Shown: positions 1 through 8,736 of the stretch, piece after piece
Layout of the letters: every line of letters starts with the position of its first letter
How positions within the stretch are numbered: the stretch's first letter is position 1
Origin: Thermoanaerobaculales bacterium
GTDB taxonomy: Bacteria; Acidobacteriota; Thermoanaerobaculia; Thermoanaerobaculales; Sulfomarinibacteraceae
Direction of reading: 5' to 3'
Assembly (NCBI GenBank): GCA_025456145.1
Contig: JALOLD010000009.1
Location: 1-64,000 of the forward strand
DNA length: 64,000 nucleotides
Made by a program: the position numbers and the translations under genes
Notes under the pieces: model-generated
Seen by the model: only the letters and a program-made list of their open reading frames with translations
Told to the model about the DNA's origin: nothing
Database searches by the model: none

Positions 1-1
1 C

Positions 2-1198
2 CTTTTCCTGCTCAACGACCACCTCGGCGGCGACGACCGGGCCCACCGGCCGCTCAGCTCGGAGGTCGTCGACGCTCTCCTCGAGGCCCGGCGGCGCGTT
101 CCGGAGATGCCGGTCGTCCTGGTCACCGACCCGATCAACGAGGTCTACGGCGGCGACCCGTCGCCCCAGCTCGACGTCCTGCGCGCGGCCGGGGTCGCGG
201 TGGTGGTGACCGATCTCGACCGGCTGCGCGACTCGAACCCGCTGTACTCGGGCGGCTGGCGGCTCGCCGGGCAGTGGTGGGGCAACTCGCCGACCGGCGG
301 CTGGTTGCCCAACCTGCTCGACCCGAACGGTCCGCCGGTGACCCTGCGCACCTACCTCCGGCTCGCCAACTTCAAGGCCAACCACCGCAAGGTCGTCCTC
401 GCCGACTCGGGCCGCCGCTGGCTGACCCTGGTGACCTCGGCCAACCCGCACGACGCCTCGAGCGCCCACTCCAACGTCGCCCTCGCGGTCGCGAGCGCCG
501 GGCTCGCCCGCCAGGTCCACCGCGCCGAGATGGAGGTCGTCCGGCTGTCCGGCGGCGCACCGCCCTTAGCCGAGCTCCCCGACCTCGGCGGCGCCGAGGC
601 CTCCGGCGACCACCGGGTCGCCTACCTCACCGAGAGCGCGATCCGCGACCGGGTGCTCGAGCTGGTCGCGGCGGCCGGACCGGGCGACGAGATCGACCTC
701 GCGATGTTCTACCTGTCGCACCGCGAGGTCCTCGACGCCCTCGCCGCGGCCGCCCGGCGCGGGGTCTGGGTCCGGGTCGTCCTCGACCCGGCGCGCGACG
801 CCTTCGGCCACTCCAAGTCGGGGATCCCCAACCGCCAGGCGGCGGCCCGGCTGCTCGCCGAGAGCGGCGGGGCGATCGCCCTGCGCTGGTACGCCACCCA
901 CGGCGAGCAGTTCCACACCAAGCTCCTGGTCGTCCGCCGCCGGGCCACCGTCGAGGCGGTGCTCGGCTCGGCCAACCTGACCCGGCGCAACCTCGACGAC
1001 TACAACCTCGAGGCCTCGCTGTGGGTCTCGGCACCGCGCGGCTCCCGGCTCGACCGCGAGCTGCGCCTCTTCGTCGATCGGATCTGGACCAACCGCGACG
1101 GGCTGTGCACCGTCCCCTACGAGGCCTTCCGCGACCCGTCGGCCTTCCGTCGGCTCGCCGCGTGGCTCCAGGAGACGACCGGCGTCGGAACCTTCTGA
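2..1198 (+). CDS. Phospholipase D-like (HKD) domain protein, 5' partial
   Basis: Frame is open from base 2. Two HxK-type motifs: NHRKVVLADSG...TSANPHD and QFHTKLLVV...GSANLTRRN. Confidence 0.85.
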   Translation, partial: LFLLNDHLGGDDRAHRPLSSEVVDALLEARRRVPEMPVVLVTDPINEVYGGDPSPQLDVLRAAGVAVVVTDLDRLRDSNPLYSGGWRLAGQWWGNSPTGGWLPNLLDPNGPPVTLRTYLRLANFKANHRKVVLADSGRRWLTLVTSANPHDASSAHSNVALAVASAGLARQVHRAEMEVVRLSGGAPPLAELPDLGGAEASGDHRVAYLTESAIRDRVLELVAAAGPGDEIDLAMFYLSHREVLDALAAAARRGVWVRVVLDPARDAFGHSKSGIPNRQAAARLLAESGGAIALRWYATHGEQFHTKLLVVRRRATVEAVLGSANLTRRNLDDYNLEASLWVSAPRGSRLDRELRLFVDRIWTNRDGLCTVPYEAFRDPSAFRRLAAWLQETTGVGTF

Positions 1199-1212
1199 GC
1201 GAGCGCTCCCGG

Positions 1213-2298
1213 TCAACCCTCGGCGGTTTCGACCACCCCACGGTCCCCTTCGCCGAGCCACGGCGGCAGGACCCGGATCAGCAGCCAGAGGATGGCGAAG
1301 GGGAGGATCATGAGGAGGATCGCCGGCAGCATCCCCTCGCGGGTCGCGAAGCCCATCTTGTAGACGGTGTAGCCGAGGAAGCTCTTGGAGAAGAGCTGAC
1401 CGCCGATGACCACGTTCCAGCGCATGGCGAAGATGCCGATCAGGGTCAGCACGCCGGCGGTGGCGTACCGCGTCTTGACCATGAAGTCGAGGCTCTTGAA
1501 CGACTCGTCGGCCTCGTACATCCGGTGGATGAGGTCGAGGACCTCGAGCGAGAAATCGATGAGGAACGCGTAGAAGAGGTAGCGCGCGATGGTGTCGAGA
1601 CAGGTCATGTCGACGGTCCGACCGCGCAGCCAGGACACCGTCATGTAGACCAGCATGACCAGCGCGATACCCGAAACGATCGCCGAGAACAGGAAGACCA
1701 CCGGCATCAAGGGCGTCGACCACCACGGGTTCGCCTTGACCGAGCCGAAGATGAACCCGACATAGCCGTGCAGCAGGAACGCCGAGGGGATCCCGACGAT
1801 GGTGACGAAGCGGCCGACCCGGTCGTCGATCTCGAGCGCCCGCGGGCCGATGTCGTCGGAGCCGAGCGCGAGCGCCCGGTAGAAGAGCCGGACCGGACCG
1901 GTGCTCGATCGCGCCTTGAGGACGATGTCCTTCCGGTAGTCGAGCCAGATCTCGACCACCAGCACCCCCATCAGGTACCACAGGTAGACGAAGCCGAACA
2001 TCGCCATCGCCGAGTCGGTCTTGGGCGTGAGGTACATCTCGAAGGACCGCTCGGGGTGCCCGAGGTGGAGCTGGAGCGGCAGCGGCGCGACCAGCAGGAA
2101 GGCGAGCGCGGTGAGCAGCGCCAGACGGTAGGTCGGCTTCACCGCCTCGACGTTGAAGACCCGCTCGAGCGACGCCAGGATGAACGCGCCCGCGACCAGC
2201 CCGGTGATGTAGGGGTACAGGACGATCAGCACGCTCCACTGGAGCTCGATCTCGTTCGGGTACATGAAGCCGTCGACCTGGGCGAGCAGCGAGTCCAC
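1213..2298 (-). CDS. NrfD/polysulfide reductase-type integral membrane subunit
   Basis: Multi-TM protein (VDSLLAQVDGFMYPNEIELQWSVLIVLYPYITGLVAGAFILASLERVF...LHLGHPERSFEMY) immediately downstream of a 4Fe-4S subunit. GTG start inferred at 2298. Confidence 0.85.
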   Translation of the reverse strand: MDSLLAQVDGFMYPNEIELQWSVLIVLYPYITGLVAGAFILASLERVFNVEAVKPTYRLALLTALAFLLVAPLPLQLHLGHPERSFEMYLTPKTDSAMAMFGFVYLWYLMGVLVVEIWLDYRKDIVLKARSSTGPVRLFYRALALGSDDIGPRALEIDDRVGRFVTIVGIPSAFLLHGYVGFIFGSVKANPWWSTPLMPVVFLFSAIVSGIALVMLVYMTVSWLRGRTVDMTCLDTIARYLFYAFLIDFSLEVLDLIHRMYEADESFKSLDFMVKTRYATAGVLTLIGIFAMRWNVVIGGQLFSKSFLGYTVYKMGFATREGMLPAILLMILPFAILWLLIRVLPPWLGEGDRGVVETAEG

Positions 2299-2306
2299 GG
2301 CCCCTC

Positions 2307-3074
2307 CTATCGCACCGAGCCGTCGAGGTCGGCGTAGTAGACCTTGGCGCCGGTGGCCATCTGGGGTTTCAGGACGTGCACCATGTTGGTCCGCAGGAAC
2401 TCGTGGATCGGGTCGTCGGGGTCCTTGAGGTCGCCGAGGGCCCGCGCGCCGGTCGGGCAGACCTCGCAGCAGGCGGTGGTCAGACCCCTGCTGATCCGGT
2501 GGTAGCACAGGGTGCACTTGTCCACGGTGTGGGTCCTGGGGTCGATGAACCGGCAGCCGTAGGGGCAGGCCTGGACGCAGTACCGGCAGCCGAGACAGTA
2601 GGTCTTGTCGACCAGCACGACCCCGTCGGGGCTCTCGAAGGTCGCCCCGACCGGGCAGACCTGGACGCAGGGCGAGTGCGCGCAGTGGTTGCACAGCTTG
2701 GGGACGAAGAAGCTCTTGGCCTCGCTGTCGGCCTGACTGGCCGCGGGGAAGCCGTCGTACCCGCCGTTGGGCGAGTCGACGTGGGGGTGCTCCTCGTCCA
2801 CCGCTGGGACCCGGTACCGCTCGACCCAGGTCCGGAAGTAGAACGGCTCGAGGGGCACGTCGTTCTCGGTCTTGCAGGCGCGTACGCAGCCGCCGCAGCC
2901 GATGCACTTGTCGATGTCGATCGCCATCGCCCACCAGTGCTCGGCCTCGAGCTCCCGCTGGATCGCATCGACGGTGCCGGCCATCACGTGCTCGACCGCC
3001 CGGGCGGCGACCGTGGTCAGCACCAGCAGCTTGCCGCCGGTGCGGATGAGCTCTCGTCGATCGACCGACACGTC
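2307..3074 (-). CDS. 4Fe-4S dicluster ferredoxin subunit (DmsB/NrfC/HybA-like) with Tat-like N-terminus
   Basis: CIGCGGCVRAC, CNHCAHSPCVQVCP, CLGCRYCVQACPYGC and CTLCYHR cluster motifs; N-terminal RRELIRTGGKLLVL. GTG start inferred inside ORF 2307..3113. Confidence 0.9.
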   Translation of the reverse strand, partial: DVSVDRRELIRTGGKLLVLTTVAARAVEHVMAGTVDAIQRELEAEHWWAMAIDIDKCIGCGGCVRACKTENDVPLEPFYFRTWVERYRVPAVDEEHPHVDSPNGGYDGFPAASQADSEAKSFFVPKLCNHCAHSPCVQVCPVGATFESPDGVVLVDKTYCLGCRYCVQACPYGCRFIDPRTHTVDKCTLCYHRISRGLTTACCEVCPTGARALGDLKDPDDPIHEFLRTNMVHVLKPQMATGAKVYYADLDGSVR

Positions 3075-3082
3075 ACACCTCC

Positions 3083-3547
3083 TCAGACTCCGGGTTGGTG
3101 CGGCACATGGCACTCGTCACAGGCGTCGTCACCGGCGTGCTCCGCCGCCACAACCTGGGGAAACCAGCCCGGCTTGGCGGGCTCGGCGGCATGGCAGGTC
3201 GCGCACAACGAGCGGGTGTCGAGCGCGGGCGGGACCTCGGTGTCGGGATCCGCCGCATGACCGGCGAGCGGACCGTGGCAGGCCTCGCAGCCGATCGCCG
3301 CGTGGGCGCCGCCGGCGAGCTCCTCAGGGGCCAGATCGTGGCACTCCGCACAGGCCCCGCGCCCCGCGAAGCGCGGCTCGACCCGCGCGTTGTCGTCGAG
3401 GGCGCCGGACCGGTAGTGGCCGAGCTCGCCGAAGCCGGCGGGGATCAGCGCGCTCCGCAGGACCAGGAACCCGACCCCGGCGACCAGGAACAGCCCGGCC
3501 ATTCTCACCAGGTGCCTCGCGTCCTTGAGCGGCTGGGGCATGACCAC
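3083..3547 (-). CDS. Tetraheme c-type cytochrome, membrane anchored
   Basis: Four CxxCH motifs (CAECH, CEACH, CATCH, CDECH) after one N-terminal hydrophobic helix; first gene of the minus-strand NrfD operon. Confidence 0.85.
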   Translation of the reverse strand: MVMPQPLKDARHLVRMAGLFLVAGVGFLVLRSALIPAGFGELGHYRSGALDDNARVEPRFAGRGACAECHDLAPEELAGGAHAAIGCEACHGPLAGHAADPDTEVPPALDTRSLCATCHAAEPAKPGWFPQVVAAEHAGDDACDECHVPHQPGV

Positions 3548-3627
3548 GCCTCCCCTGTTCGCTGTGGAAACCCGGGCCCGGGAACGGCTCCAGCTGATGA
3601 TACCAACTCATCAACACTTGTTCAACC

Positions 3628-3642
3628 ACTCATACTATGAGT
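3628..3642. promoter_or_regulatory. Perfect palindrome ACTCATA-C-TATGAGT upstream of cytochrome/FeS/NrfD operon
   Basis: Read directly; lies about 80 bp upstream of the 3547 start in an AT-richer intergenic stretch. Confidence 0.45.
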
Positions 3643-3742
3643 CTCGGCACGCCGGTGTTTTTCGAGACTTGATCTCATGTTCGGCGGCCCCCGGGACCGA
3701 TCCGACGGATGCGACGCCGTCAGGCGTCCCCGCGACGGGTCG

Positions 3743-4594
3743 TCACCGTCGAGCGAGCCAGCCCATCGCCTCCGCCCAGAGCCGGTGGCAGGTCGGTCGG
3801 AAGAACCCGAGGTGCCCGATGGCCTCGAGCCCGACCGCCGAAGGGACGAGGTGCCGGCGCTCGAGGTTGGGGTAGGCGCCCATCATCGCGTCGACCGATC
3901 GCGCCGTTCCCCACGCGTCGTCGTCGATGCTGTAGGCGAGCACCGGCGCGGTGAAGCGGGCGTAGCGGTCGAGGGGCAGGCTGGTGTCGCCGAGCAGGTA
4001 GTCGCGGCGCCGGCACCATCGCGCCCACTCGAGGGCGACCCCGGCCGGCAGGTTCTCGCCTGCCCCCATCGCCCGCATCGGCATGTAGCCCAGGATCCTC
4101 GGCAGGAGCCTCAGGGTGAGGTGGGCGTGGAGCCACACCACGAGCTTCTGCTCGCCGCCCTGGAGCCGCCAGTGACCGCTCTGCGCCGACATCGTGACCA
4201 TCCCGGCGACCCGCTCCGGTCGGTCGTACATCCCGGCGACCTGGCCGCCGAAGCTGTGACCGACCAGAAAGAGCCGCTCCGGGCCGAGCACCTCGGCGAC
4301 CCAGTCGACGACCCCCGGGAGATCGCTCAACGCCCAGTCGCGGGCGGTCGCGTCGAGGCGCCTCAGCTCGGACGTGCTCGCGAGCTCGATGCCGCGGTAG
4401 TCGTAGGTCAGCGCCGTGTACCCAGCCTCGGCCAGGGCCGCCGCGAAGTGGCGGTAGAAGCGCTGCGGCACCGCGGTCGCCGAGCTGATCACGACCGCGC
4501 GGTCGCGCCCCCCGCCGAAGATCCGGGCGGCGAGCGGGTAGCCGTCCCGGGCGGGGATGGTGAGATCGGCGGGCTCGGCCGTCGGCTCGGTCAT
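3743..4594 (-). CDS. Alpha/beta hydrolase
   Basis: GHSFGG nucleophile elbow, YDYRGIELAS and C-terminal His region (AIGHLGFFR). Start chosen at MTEPTAEPADLTIPARDGYPLAARIFG. Confidence 0.8.
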   Translation of the reverse strand: MTEPTAEPADLTIPARDGYPLAARIFGGGRDRAVVISSATAVPQRFYRHFAAALAEAGYTALTYDYRGIELASTSELRRLDATARDWALSDLPGVVDWVAEVLGPERLFLVGHSFGGQVAGMYDRPERVAGMVTMSAQSGHWRLQGGEQKLVVWLHAHLTLRLLPRILGYMPMRAMGAGENLPAGVALEWARWCRRRDYLLGDTSLPLDRYARFTAPVLAYSIDDDAWGTARSVDAMMGAYPNLERRHLVPSAVGLEAIGHLGFFRPTCHRLWAEAMGWLARR

Positions 4595-4700
4595 GGTGAG
4601 GTCCACTGTACCCCTCCGTCCTCCCTCTCCCTCTCCCTCTCCTTCTCCTTCGGAATGCCGGTCGCCCCGAAGGGAGCAGGAGAGGGAATATGATGAACCC

Positions 4701-5147
4701 ATGCCGAGACGAGGAGAACCACCCGGCGAGACCGACGCCGATGCCGGCGTCTACCACGGCCGGTCGGTGGCCCGGGTCGTGACCTCGCCCGACGGGATGA
4801 CGGTGCTCGTCGGACGGACCGCGAGCGACAACGACGTGCTCTCGCTCAGGCTCGCCGCGCCGGTCGACTTCTGGTTCCACGTCGCCGGCGAGTCGGGCTC
4901 GCACGTCGTGGTGCGCAACCCCGACAAGCTCGACGCCCTGCCGCGCGAGACCCGTCTGTTCGCCGCCGCCCTCGCCGCCGGCTACTCGAAGGCCCGCCGC
5001 GGTGGCCGGACCGCGGTCCACATGGCCCGCGCCGGCGACGTCGGCAAGAGCCGCGGCGCGCCGCCGGGGCAGGTCACCCTGCGCCGCTTCGCCACCGTCC
5101 ACGTCCACCCGAAGCGGCTCGACGGCGACGAGGTGGAGGGGCCGTGA
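4701..5147 (+). CDS. NFACT-R (DUF814-type) RNA-binding domain protein, stand-alone
   Basis: VTSPDGMTVLVGRTASDNDVLSLRLA..DFWFHVAGESGSHVVVRNP...AAGYSKARRGG matches the NFACT-R signature. Confidence 0.75.
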   Translation: MPRRGEPPGETDADAGVYHGRSVARVVTSPDGMTVLVGRTASDNDVLSLRLAAPVDFWFHVAGESGSHVVVRNPDKLDALPRETRLFAAALAAGYSKARRGGRTAVHMARAGDVGKSRGAPPGQVTLRRFATVHVHPKRLDGDEVEGP

Positions 5148-6010
5148 CGCGGAGCTTCGGCGCCCAGAGCATGGTCGAGCCCCTCCGCCGGGTTCTCGTC
5201 CGCCCCCCGGATGAGGCGTTCGGCGCCGCCGACCCCGACCGCTGGCACTACACCGCCCGCCCCGACCTCGGCCGGGCCAGGGCCGAGCACGACGCCCTGG
5301 TCGAAATCCTCCGTGGCGCGTGCTGCGAGGTACTGGTCCACGACGCCCCGTTGCCGGATCATGCCGACGCGGTCTTCGTCCACGACCCGGTGATCGTGAC
5401 CGACGCCGGGGCCCTGGTGCTGCGCATGGGCAAGCCGCTGCGCCGCGGCGAGGAGGCGGCCGCCGCGGCGGTCCTCGAAACGCTCGGCGTGCCGGTCGTC
5501 GCGGCACTCGAAGGCAAGGCCAGAGCCGAAGGCGGCGACCTGCTGTGGCTCGACCACGACACCCTGGCCGTGGGCCGAGGCAGCCGAACCAACGCCGAAG
5601 GCGTGCGCCAGCTGACTGCGGCCCTGCGGCCTCTCGGAGTCGAGATCGTCCCGGTCCCCCTGCCCTGGGGCGGCGGCCCGGAAGCCTGCCTGCACCTCAT
5701 GTCACTGATCTCCATGCTCGACCACGACCTCGCCGTGGTCCACCTGCCGCTGCTGCCGGTGCCCTTCGTGGAGCTGCTCGAGAGTCGCCGCATCGAGCTG
5801 GTCGCGGTTCCCGAGGACGAGTTCGCCACCATGGCGCCCAACGTGCTCGCCCTCGCGCCCCGCCGCTGCCTTGCCCTCGACGGCAACCCGGTGACCAGAC
5901 GGCGGCTGGAGGCGGCCGGCTGCGAGGTTCTCACCTACCGGGGCGACGAGCTCTCCCTCAAGGCCGAGGGCGGTCCGACCTGCCTCACGCGGCCGATCCT
6001 CCGCGGTTGA
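5144..6010 (+). CDS. Dimethylargininase/arginine deiminase-superfamily amidinohydrolase
   Basis: VLVRPPDEAFG..., FVHDPVIVTDAGALVLRMGKPLRRGE, EGGDLLWLDHDTLAVGRGSRTN; conserved DDAH-like layout. Overlaps the upstream stop by 4 nt. Confidence 0.8.
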   Translation: MTRSFGAQSMVEPLRRVLVRPPDEAFGAADPDRWHYTARPDLGRARAEHDALVEILRGACCEVLVHDAPLPDHADAVFVHDPVIVTDAGALVLRMGKPLRRGEEAAAAAVLETLGVPVVAALEGKARAEGGDLLWLDHDTLAVGRGSRTNAEGVRQLTAALRPLGVEIVPVPLPWGGGPEACLHLMSLISMLDHDLAVVHLPLLPVPFVELLESRRIELVAVPEDEFATMAPNVLALAPRRCLALDGNPVTRRRLEAAGCEVLTYRGDELSLKAEGGPTCLTRPILRG

Positions 6011-6024
6011 CGCGCGAGCCCGGA

Positions 6025-6190
6025 CTGTTCATGAGCTGTCTGCTGCGGCCAAAGACGCATCCGCGTCAGCTGCGTTTTCTCACCTCGGGGTGCTCGACGT
6101 ACCGTCAAGTACATGCCGCGCCCCAGGTTGAGAACACGCGACTGCCATCGGCGCCTCGTCGCCCTCGCGACGAAACCTCACGCATGGTCC
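6025..6190. repeat. Structured intergenic element with imperfect long inverted repeat
   Basis: GCGTTTTCTCACCTCGGGGTGC versus GCGCCCCAGGTTGAGAACACGC arms around a GTAC-N6-GTAC apical region. Confidence 0.45.
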
Positions 6191-6198
6191 GGGCCAGC

Positions 6199-7209
6199 TC
6201 ACCCCACGACGACCTTTGACGGGGCGCCCGGCACCTCGCGGACGAGACGAGGGACGAGGTAGCCGGGAAGGCGGCCGCGAAGCTCGTCGATGATCCCGAG
6301 GGCCCGGGTCTCGTCGACCTCGAAGTGGGCGGCGCCGGCGACCCGGTCGAGGAGGTGGAGGTAGTAGGGCACGACGCCGCAGTCGGCGAGGCGCTGCGAC
6401 AGCCCGACCAGGGCGTCGGCGGAGTCGTTGACCCCGGCGAGGAGGACCGCCTGGTTGAGCAGGACCGCGCCCGCGGCGCGCAGGGTGGCGAGAGCCCGCT
6501 CGACGTCGCCGTCGATCTCGTTCGGGTGGTTGGCGTGGATCACCACGATCACCGGCAAGGGGCAGGCGGCGAGCCAGGCCACGAGGGCCTCGTCGACCCG
6601 CTCGGGGAGCACCACCGGGAGCCGGGTGTGGATCCGCAGGCGGCGGACGTGGCCGATCGCGGCGACCCGCCCGGCGATCCTCGCCAGACGGTCGTCGGCG
6701 AGGACCAGCGGGTCGCCACCCGACAGGATGACCTCGTCGACGGTGGGGTCCGCCGCCACCGCCGCGAGCGCCGGCTCGAGCCCGTCCTCGCCCGGCGCCT
6801 GCTCGTCATAGGGGAAGTGCCGCCGGAAGCAGTAGCGGCAGTGGACCGCGCAGGCGCCGGTGACGACGAGCAGCGCCCGGCCGTGGTACTTGACGAGCAG
6901 GCCGTCGCCCCGGACGACCGCGAGCTCGCCGACCGGGTCGGCGGTGAAGCCGGGCACGTCGTCGTCCTCGGCCGGTGCCGGAAGCACCTGCCGGAGCAGC
7001 GGGTCGGCGGGGTCGCCGCGGCGCATCCGGCCGGCAAAGCCCCGTGGTACCCTGAGCGGGAATCGGCCGGCCGAAGCGGCGGTTGGACCGTCGCCGAGGC
7101 CCTCGCGGTCGAGCCCGAGCAGCTCGCCGAGCTCGTCGAGATCGCGTACCGCGGCGGCGAGGCGGCGACGCCACTCGCCGGCGGGCCAGGGTTCCGAGCG
7201 GGCGGTCAC
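6199..7209 (-). CDS. epmB: EpmB-like EF-P (R)-beta-lysylation lysine 2,3-aminomutase (radical SAM)
   Basis: KamA-family radical SAM with [15 protein letters not shown] cluster motif; divergent to efp. Confidence 0.85.
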   Translation of the reverse strand: MTARSEPWPAGEWRRRLAAAVRDLDELGELLGLDREGLGDGPTAASAGRFPLRVPRGFAGRMRRGDPADPLLRQVLPAPAEDDDVPGFTADPVGELAVVRGDGLLVKYHGRALLVVTGACAVHCRYCFRRHFPYDEQAPGEDGLEPALAAVAADPTVDEVILSGGDPLVLADDRLARIAGRVAAIGHVRRLRIHTRLPVVLPERVDEALVAWLAACPLPVIVVIHANHPNEIDGDVERALATLRAAGAVLLNQAVLLAGVNDSADALVGLSQRLADCGVVPYYLHLLDRVAGAAHFEVDETRALGIIDELRGRLPGYLVPRLVREVPGAPSKVVVG

Positions 7210-7273
7210 GGGCCGCAGTCTCGCAGCATCGGGTACGGCAACGCAACAACCAGGGAAAGTGAGAGAGAAGCAG

Positions 7274-7837
7274 ATGGCGACCTACAACATGAACCAGGTG
7301 CGGGTCGGGCTCAAGATCCTGATGGACGGCGACCCCTGCCTCATCGTCGACACCGACGTCGTCAAGCCCGGTAAGGGCCAGGCCTTCACCCGGGTCCGGC
7401 ACAAGAACTACAAGACCGGGCGGGTCATCGAGACCACCATGAAGGCCTCGGACACGGTCGAGGCCGCCGACATCCACGAGACCGAGATGCAGTTCCTCTT
7501 CTCCGACGGCGACATGTGGACCTTCATGGACCAGGAGACCTTCGAGCAGGTCGCCGCCACCGCCGAGGTCGTCGGCGACGCCAAGCTGTGGATCAAGGAG
7601 GAGGACCTCTGCACGGTCACCCTCTTCGAGGGCAACCCGATCGTCGTCGACCCGCCGACCTTCGTCTACCTCGAGGTCGCCGAGACCGACCCCGGTCTCA
7701 AGGGCGACACCTCGTCGGGCGGCAACAAGCCGGCGACCATGGAGACCGGCGCCGTCGTCCGGGTGCCGCTGTTCATCCAGATCGGCGAGAAGATCAAGGT
7801 CGACACCCGCACCGGCGAGTACGTCAGCCGGGCCTAG
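7274..7837 (+). CDS. efp: Elongation factor P
   Basis: [21 protein letters not shown]...[16 protein letters not shown]; full-length EF-P with lysine at position 34. Confidence 0.97.
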   Translation: MATYNMNQVRVGLKILMDGDPCLIVDTDVVKPGKGQAFTRVRHKNYKTGRVIETTMKASDTVEAADIHETEMQFLFSDGDMWTFMDQETFEQVAATAEVVGDAKLWIKEEDLCTVTLFEGNPIVVDPPTFVYLEVAETDPGLKGDTSSGGNKPATMETGAVVRVPLFIQIGEKIKVDTRTGEYVSRA

Positions 7838-7845
7838 CCCACCTC

Positions 7846-7880
7846 CCGCGTCCGAGTCCGCGTCCGAGTCCGCGTCCGAT
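7846..7880. repeat. GCGTCC/GAGTCC hexamer tract ending CCGATGTC (element A copy 1)
   Basis: cgcgtccgagtccgcgtccgagtccgcgtccgatgtcagcggcagc read directly. Confidence 0.8.
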
Positions 7881-7896
7881 GTCAGCGGCAGCGGTG

Positions 7897-7937
7897 GCAA
7901 TTCGTCGAACGAATTGCGGCGGCGCGTCGGACGCGCC
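7897..7937. repeat. Double palindrome element B copy 1
   Basis: GCAATTCGTCGAACGAATTGC followed by GGCGCGTCGGACGCGCC; recurs near 14043 and 14665. Confidence 0.85.
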
Positions 7938-7974
7938 GACCACCCCGGAGCGCCACCCGCACGCCCTCCTGAGC

Positions 7975-8100
7975 ACCGCTGCTCACCGGGCGTGCCGGGC
8001 TCGACATTGTGCTCAGTAACGCGCTCACGGCCGCAACGCCTCACCCACAATGTCCAGCCGGGCAACCCCGGGAGGCGCGCCCCTGAGCAGGTGCCGAAGC
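7975..8100. repeat. Long imperfect hairpin
   Basis: GAGCACCGCTGCTCACCGGGCGTGCCGGGCTCGACATTGTG pairs with CCACAATGTCCAGCCGGGCAACCCCGGGAGGCGCGCCCCTGAGCAGGTGC. Confidence 0.6.
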
Positions 8101-8160
8101 AACGATGCAGGCCGCCGCTCGCGGCGCCGGCGCGGTCGCAGCTCTCCCGGTTCGCCACGA

Positions 8161-8226
8161 GCGACCGCGCCGGCGGCGCGACGCCGGGCCGCGCGGCCGT
8201 CCAGGCCGCACGGCCCGGAAGGCCGG
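8161..8226. repeat. Palindromic element C copy 1
   Basis: GCGACCGCGCCGGCGGCGCGACGCCGGGCCGCGCGGCC-GTCCA-GGCCGCACGGCCCGGAAGGCCGG; near-identical copy at 14895. Confidence 0.8.
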
Positions 8227-8283
8227 TGCTTCTGAGAGCCCGCACGCCTCACCGACGGTCACGGCCGGTCCGGCCGCGACCGA

Positions 8284-8442
8284 ATGCAGCGCTGGCGGAT
8301 CGCCTTCGGCTTCGCCAAGGAGGTCGACGCCCACCTCCGGCTGCTGGTTGCCGCAGGGGTGGTCGATCCCGCCGCTGCGCGGCAGGCGCTCGGCCTCCTC
8401 GACGAGGTCCGGGCCATCACCTGGCGGTTGCTCCATCCGTGA
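8284..8442 (+). pseudogene. C-terminal remnant resembling a four-helix-bundle (bIVP/S23-type) protein
   Basis: MQRWRIAFGFAKEVDAHLRLLVAAGVVDPAAARQALGLLDEVRAITWRLLHP*; too short for the ORF track. Upstream half appears replaced by repeat elements. Confidence 0.45.
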
Positions 8443-8528
8443 CGCGGCGCCCCCCGGCTGACGCTGCCGCTGTCCCTGACGCTATCGCTGATTGCTGCCG
8501 CTGTCGCTTTTCCTGCCGTTGCCGCTGA

Positions 8529-8622
8529 CATCGGACGCGGACGCGGACTCGGACGCGGGTGCTGCCGCTGTCTCTGACATCGGACGCGGACGCGGACGCG
8601 GACGCGGGCTCGGACACGGGTG
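8529..8622. repeat. GCGGAC/TCGGAC hexamer tracts with GACATCGG starts (element A copy 2, inverted relative to copy 1)
   Basis: tgacatcggacgcggacgcggactcggacgcgg ... tgacatcggacgcggacgcggacgcggacgcgg. Confidence 0.8.
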
Positions 8623-8736
8623 ATGCCACTGCCCCGCCCGGCGATCCTCCGGCTTTCCCCTGGGCCATCCCTGGGCTTTCCCGGGGACTTTGAAAAGGCC
8701 TGGGTCGACATTGCCTCCAGCTGCAAAGGAGGCACC

